From Nesterenkonia populi (lineage in GTDB: Bacteria; Actinomycetota; Actinomycetes; Actinomycetales; Micrococcaceae), in the NCBI RefSeq assembly GCF_007994735.1, contig NZ_VOIL01000001.1:620001-684000 (forward strand): a stretch of 64,000 bases of DNA. The letters are read 5' to 3'. The position numbers were made by a program, and so were the translations under genes. The notes below the pieces were generated by a model, which saw nothing but the letters and a program-made list of their open reading frames with translations, was not told the origin of the DNA and did not search any database. Below are positions 60,941 to 64,000 of the stretch, one piece after another (within the stretch, counting starts at the first letter, position 1; each line of letters opens with the position of its first letter).

Positions 60941-61675
60941 GTGCTCGCAGCGACCGCCTGCGCCCTCGCCATCGTCGCCGCCCTCCTGGGGCTTCCGCGG
61001 CCGCCCGGCGCACTGCCTCGGCGGCGCGGGCGAGAGCCGGTGCGGGAACGTCTGCTGCGGCTGCGGCCCGTCGCAGAGCGGCCTGCCGGGCAGGAGGAGG
61101 CCGCCCAGCTGCTCCGACAGCTCGCCGCCCTGCTGGCGTCCGGCCGCGGAGAGGCTCAGGCGTGGGCAGACCTCCGTGACCACTGGGCCCGCACCCGGTC
61201 CGACCACCCCTTCGTCCCGATCGCCGGGCAGATCGCCGCCTCCGAGATTTCCGGGGCCGGCACAGCCGAGGGGATCCGCCGCAGCCTCAGCACCTTGGAG
61301 GAGAAGAGCCAGGACGCCGCCCAGAAGCAGACCAGGCGCGTCCTCACCCGCCTGCTGGCGGTCACACGGCTCTCCGAGCAGACGGGGGCACCGCTCTCCC
61401 AGCTCATCGAGCGGCTCGCCGCCTCCCTGGACGATGCCGCGCAGCTGCGCGCTGCCGTCCGAACCGCCGCTGCCGGCCCCCGACTCACCCAGCTGATCCT
61501 CACCCTCCTGCCCCTCGGCGGAGTGCTGCTCGGCCAGCTGATGGGCGCCGACCCGGTCTCCGCCCTTCTCGGCAGCGCGGCCGGACTCGGCTGCCTCGGG
61601 CTGGGGCTGCTCTTCCTGCTCGCCGGCAGGCTCTGGAGCCGACACATGATCCGGTCCGTCGAAGCCCGCATATGA
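60941..61675 (+). CDS. tadB: TadB-like pilus platform protein
   Basis: 244 residues with an N-terminal helix, a cytoplasmic helical T2SSF-like domain (LLRQLAALLASGRGEAQAWA ... RLSEQTGAPLSQLIERLAASL) and two helices at the end. This is the short actinobacterial form. Starts with GTG 60941, five bases after tadA. It forms the inner-membrane platform together with TadC. Confidence 0.8.
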   Translation: MLAATACALAIVAALLGLPRPPGALPRRRGREPVRERLLRLRPVAERPAGQEEAAQLLRQLAALLASGRGEAQAWADLRDHWARTRSDHPFVPIAGQIAASEISGAGTAEGIRRSLSTLEEKSQDAAQKQTRRVLTRLLAVTRLSEQTGAPLSQLIERLAASLDDAAQLRAAVRTAAAGPRLTQLILTLLPLGGVLLGQLMGADPVSALLGSAAGLGCLGLGLLFLLAGRLWSRHMIRSVEARI

Positions 61676-61685
61676 GGGCAGTCCG

Positions 61686-62255
61686 GTGATCCCCGCCCTC
61701 GCCGCAGGCGCCCTCGCAGCCGTCAGCATCCTTCTGCTCGCGCCCGGCGGACCCCGGCTCGACGCACGCCTGCCAGGGGCTGCCCCGCGCAGGCGTGCGC
61801 CGAAGAACGCAGAGCCGGGGGCGGGTGACGTCGACGCGGCATCCCTCCTGGACCTGACCGGGGCGCTGCTGGCCGCCGGGATCGGCATCGAAGCGGCCCT
61901 GGACCGGCTCGCCCGCACCGTCCCCGGAGCCGATCCGCTCGGCAGGATGCATCGGGCGCTCGCCGCTGGAGCCGGGTGGCAGCAGGCCTCCGCCCACGTG
62001 GAGCATCATCCGCAGCTGGCCCTCTACTGTGAGCACCTCAGCTTCTCCTACGCCACCGGTGCGCCCAGCGCCCGAATGCTCGAAGCCGCCGCAGCTCAGG
62101 CCCGCGCCCGGCAGCGGCACGAAGCCGAGCGCGCCGCCGGGGAGCTCGGCGTGAAGATGATGCTGCCGCTGGGCGCCTGCTTCCTCCCCGCCTTCATTCT
62201 GCTGGGAGTGGTCCCGGTGATCATCAGCATGCTCCCGGAGACGCTCGGACTGTGA
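61686..62255 (+). CDS. tadC: TadC-like pilus platform protein
   Basis: 189 residues, T2SSF-type: membrane helix, then LLDLTGALLAAGIGIEAALDR and ELGVKMMLPLGACFLPAFIL before the last helix. GTG 61686 lies ten bases after tadB. The next genes expected in the usual locus (flp pilin, tadE, tadG) do not follow on this strand; a PIG-L gene comes in from the other side, one base after the stop. Confidence 0.78.
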   Translation: MIPALAAGALAAVSILLLAPGGPRLDARLPGAAPRRRAPKNAEPGAGDVDAASLLDLTGALLAAGIGIEAALDRLARTVPGADPLGRMHRALAAGAGWQQASAHVEHHPQLALYCEHLSFSYATGAPSARMLEAAAAQARARQRHEAERAAGELGVKMMLPLGACFLPAFILLGVVPVIISMLPETLGL

Positions 62256-62256
62256 T

Positions 62257-62988
62257 CTACATCCGGTATGCCGCTACCCCGAGGGCGTGGGTGATGCTCG
62301 GGTCTTCGCCGCGCCGGGCTGCCGCCGACATCATCCCTTCCAGCATTCCGCGGGCGTCGAAGTCCCCGCCCAGGGCAGCCAGGTACTGCTCATGGGCCTC
62401 CAGCGAGGCGACTGCACGCTCCAGGGGCTCCCCGGTGACGTTGATCAGGTGGGTGGGCTCGCCCCCGAAGCTCAGCAGCCAGCTCGCACCCCAAGCCTTG
62501 AGCCCCTCCTGCTCGGCCAGGTGCGGGAAGACCCACGGGTTGTCGGCGTCGCGCACTGCGTCCACGGCCGCGAGGCCAGCGGCCCGGTGATCAGCGTGGT
62601 TGAGGCCCCAGCTGACCTCGAGCTCCCAGGTCTGGGTGAGCACCACGTCGGGCTTCACCCGGCGAATATGGCGGGCGATCGCCTCCCGCACGACCAGATC
62701 GGCCTGCAGGGCGCCGTCCGCGAAGTCCAGGATCACAAGGTCCTTGACCCCCACCTCAGCGCAGGCGGCCCGCTGCTCCTCAGCGCGCAGCACGGCGACC
62801 TCGGAGGGGAGCTCCTCCCGCATCCCCGCCTCCCCGGCGGTCAGCAGCAGGTAGGACACTTCGATGCCGTGCTCAGCCCATCGGGCGGCGGCGGCCGAGC
62901 CCCCGTACTCCATATCGTCCGGGTGGGCGACCACGCACAGCACCCTGCGGACGTCAGCATCGTCAAAGAGCGCAAGAGCGTCAGACAT
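62257..62988 (-). CDS. PIG-L family LmbE-like deacetylase
   Basis: 243 residues. Zinc site AHPDD near the N-terminus and NHADH in the middle; SFGGEPTHLINVTG at the end. The family removes N-acetyl groups from sugars such as GlcNAc-inositol (mycothiol route: MshB, Mca) or from lincomycin-type compounds; this branch (short, with EYGGSAAAARWAEHG) is not assigned. Start ATG 62988 fits the conserved N-terminus; the open frame reaches 63006. It lies within the Tad region but is unlikely to be part of the pilus machine. Confidence 0.82.
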   Translation of the reverse strand: MSDALALFDDADVRRVLCVVAHPDDMEYGGSAAAARWAEHGIEVSYLLLTAGEAGMREELPSEVAVLRAEEQRAACAEVGVKDLVILDFADGALQADLVVREAIARHIRRVKPDVVLTQTWELEVSWGLNHADHRAAGLAAVDAVRDADNPWVFPHLAEQEGLKAWGASWLLSFGGEPTHLINVTGEPLERAVASLEAHEQYLAALGGDFDARGMLEGMMSAAARRGEDPSITHALGVAAYRM

Positions 62989-63030
62989 GCGCCCATCACA
63001 CCACATCAGGTGCGTTCGTCGTCGCCGGAG

Positions 63031-63294
63031 CTATCTGTCCTTGTGCTTGATGCGCAGGCCGGAGTCGCGCAGGATCCGGGCCAGGTCACGCCCGGTGACC
63101 TCCACCGCCCCGCAGGCCACCAGCCGTTCGTAGTGGTGGGCCGCGACGTCATAGTGGTCCAGGTCGAAGGCGCGCGGGCTGATCCCCGCCGCGCCGGCGA
63201 ACGTGTGCAGCTCCACCAGGGAGAAGTCAGAGATCAGGTGCCCGAACGCAGTTTCGTGCGCGGGCCAGATCGGCGGGTCGATATAGACGGTCAT
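63031..63294 (-). CDS. DUF4031 domain protein
   Basis: 87 residues beginning MTVYIDPPIWPAHETAFGHL, with SDFSLVELHTFA and FDLDHYDV, exactly the family pattern. Role unknown. It lies 42 bp before the PIG-L gene on the same strand, so the two may be one transcript. Confidence 0.82.
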   Translation of the reverse strand: MTVYIDPPIWPAHETAFGHLISDFSLVELHTFAGAAGISPRAFDLDHYDVAAHHYERLVACGAVEVTGRDLARILRDSGLRIKHKDR

Positions 63295-63308
63295 CAGAGC
63301 ATGGGAGC

Positions 63309-63728
63309 CTACTCCACATGCCCTGCCTGCAGAGCCTCCGGCGGGCCGGCCCGGCTGGTGCGCTCCGCCCGAGTGCCCGGCATCGAAAGCTGCGCCGGCA
63401 GGAGGAGAAGCTCCGCTTCCACGCTCACGGTCACCCGCACTTCGGTCTCGTGCTCGCCGCCCACTCTGCAGTCCAGTACGGCGGCACTGTTGCGCACCGC
63501 GACCTGCTCAGCCGCAGCGCACGGGTCGCCCGTTGCCAGACCGCGGGCGGTGTCAGCCGCGGCCAGCGCCGCCAGATCCGCCGCACGGGCAGCCTGGGCG
63601 CCGGCCGCAGCCGCAGCAGTGATCAGATGGACCACCGCGAACAGCACCATGAGCCCCGCGATCACCCCGATGGCCGCCACTGTCCCGGAGCCGTCCTCGT
63701 CCGGCGTCGCGGCCCCGCCGCGCCTCAT
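63309..63728 (-). CDS. TadE/TadG-like secreted protein (Rv3654c type)
   Basis: 139 residues with the DGSGTVAAIGVIAGLMVLFA start (a short leader before a prepilin-like helix) followed by QAARAADLAALAAADTARG, the form found in the last gene of actinobacterial Tad loci; two Cys probably form a disulfide. Start ATG 63728 overlaps the end of the TadE gene by four bases (ATGA), so they are coupled. It is a pseudopilin-like or helper protein of the pilus. Confidence 0.72.
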   Translation of the reverse strand: MRRGGAATPDEDGSGTVAAIGVIAGLMVLFAVVHLITAAAAAGAQAARAADLAALAAADTARGLATGDPCAAAEQVAVRNSAAVLDCRVGGEHETEVRVTVSVEAELLLLPAQLSMPGTRAERTSRAGPPEALQAGHVE

Positions 63729-64000
63729 CGGCCTGATCCTCCGACGTGCTCGGTGAGGGCCGAGGCTTCGGCCTCGTAGACGGAGGACACCTCGATCAGC
63801 CCAGCGATCCGGACAGGACGAGTCAGGAGCACCCGGGTGTAGGCCCCGTCGGGGGACAGCGTGACGGTGACGCTGTCGCCGGCGGCACGGACAGCGGCCT
63901 CCTCCACGACGGCCGCCGGCTCCCCGCGAGCCAGCTCCCGGGCCGCCTCGCGCGCCGCGGACTCCAGGGCGACCGCCTGGACACCGTGGGATCCCAGGCT
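63725..64000 (-). CDS. TadE-like pseudopilin (5' end outside the window)
   Basis: The frame is open at the window edge and gives the last 91 residues. GVQAVALESAAREAARELA is the helix typical for TadE pseudopilins, followed by a beta-rich part (VTVTLSPDGAYTRVLLTRPV). It is the gene before the TadG-like one. The membrane helix and any pilin gene upstream lie outside. Confidence 0.68.
   Translation of the reverse strand, partial: SLGSHGVQAVALESAAREAARELARGEPAAVVEEAAVRAAGDSVTVTLSPDGAYTRVLLTRPVRIAGLIEVSSVYEAEASALTEHVGGSGR

Overview
The window is high-GC actinobacterial DNA, most likely from a member of the Micrococcales (Micrococcaceae), with Nesterenkonia-type organisms as the best guess. Supporting signs are actinobacterial families (DUF3073, a septum-formation protein, an Ssd/TadA/TadB/TadC locus, a HAIR-regulated clpB, a GlxR-type Crp regulator, MarP), very acidic exported proteins, a quaternary-amine (betaine-type) uptake operon, and a cell-wall cross-bridge cluster of the kind expected for an L-Lys-Gly-acidic residue bridge. 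The genus is an inference.

Layout. 1-4.7 kb is an iron-siderophore uptake locus: a lipoprotein binding protein (partial), a siderophore-interacting flavoprotein, two FecCD permeases (the second frameshifted) and an ATPase, with a DtxR/IdeR-like box in the divergent promoter region. 4.8-10.8 kb holds a membrane protein fused to an alpha/beta-hydrolase, an LssY_C protein, and a large repetitive surface protein ending in an LAxTG-like sorting signal.

11-21 kb is a decayed accessory island. It contains a nuclease-fold gene killed by one amber codon, four dispersed copies (one of them at 7.9 kb) of a ~65-bp repeat, two relics resembling Abi_C (abortive-infection C-terminal) domains, a truncated LysE-type exporter and a damaged IS3-family element. 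Metabolic cargo is a diacetyl/acetoin reductase, a phosphatidylcholine-synthase-like enzyme and a D-threonine-aldolase-like enzyme. The island also holds a PIN-like gene enclosed by 39-bp inverted repeats and followed by a one-TM protein of unknown function. That pair is the best candidate here for an undescribed system.

From 21 kb on the region is mostly core: clpB, a septum-formation protein, DUF3073, a Sir2 deacetylase, an MFS exporter with its TetR regulator and a palindromic operator, the betaine-type ABC operon, purine synthesis (purF-purM and a purD-purC fusion), a voltage-gated cation channel with an unusual selectivity filter, an asparaginase, an OafA-type acyltransferase, and a heterodimeric ABC exporter in which one subunit has lost its Walker A lysine.

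46-55 kb forms an envelope block: a class A PBP, two ATP-grasp ligases related to D-aspartate ligase, a FemX-like bridge transferase, the MarP protease and the Crp/GlxR regulator, followed by RidA, DUF4177, aroQ and acs (with a good Crp-type site). The window ends with nth and a Tad pilus locus split by PIG-L and DUF4031 genes, in which ssd-tadA-tadB-tadC and tadE-tadG face each other. I saw no tRNA, rRNA or CRISPR array.
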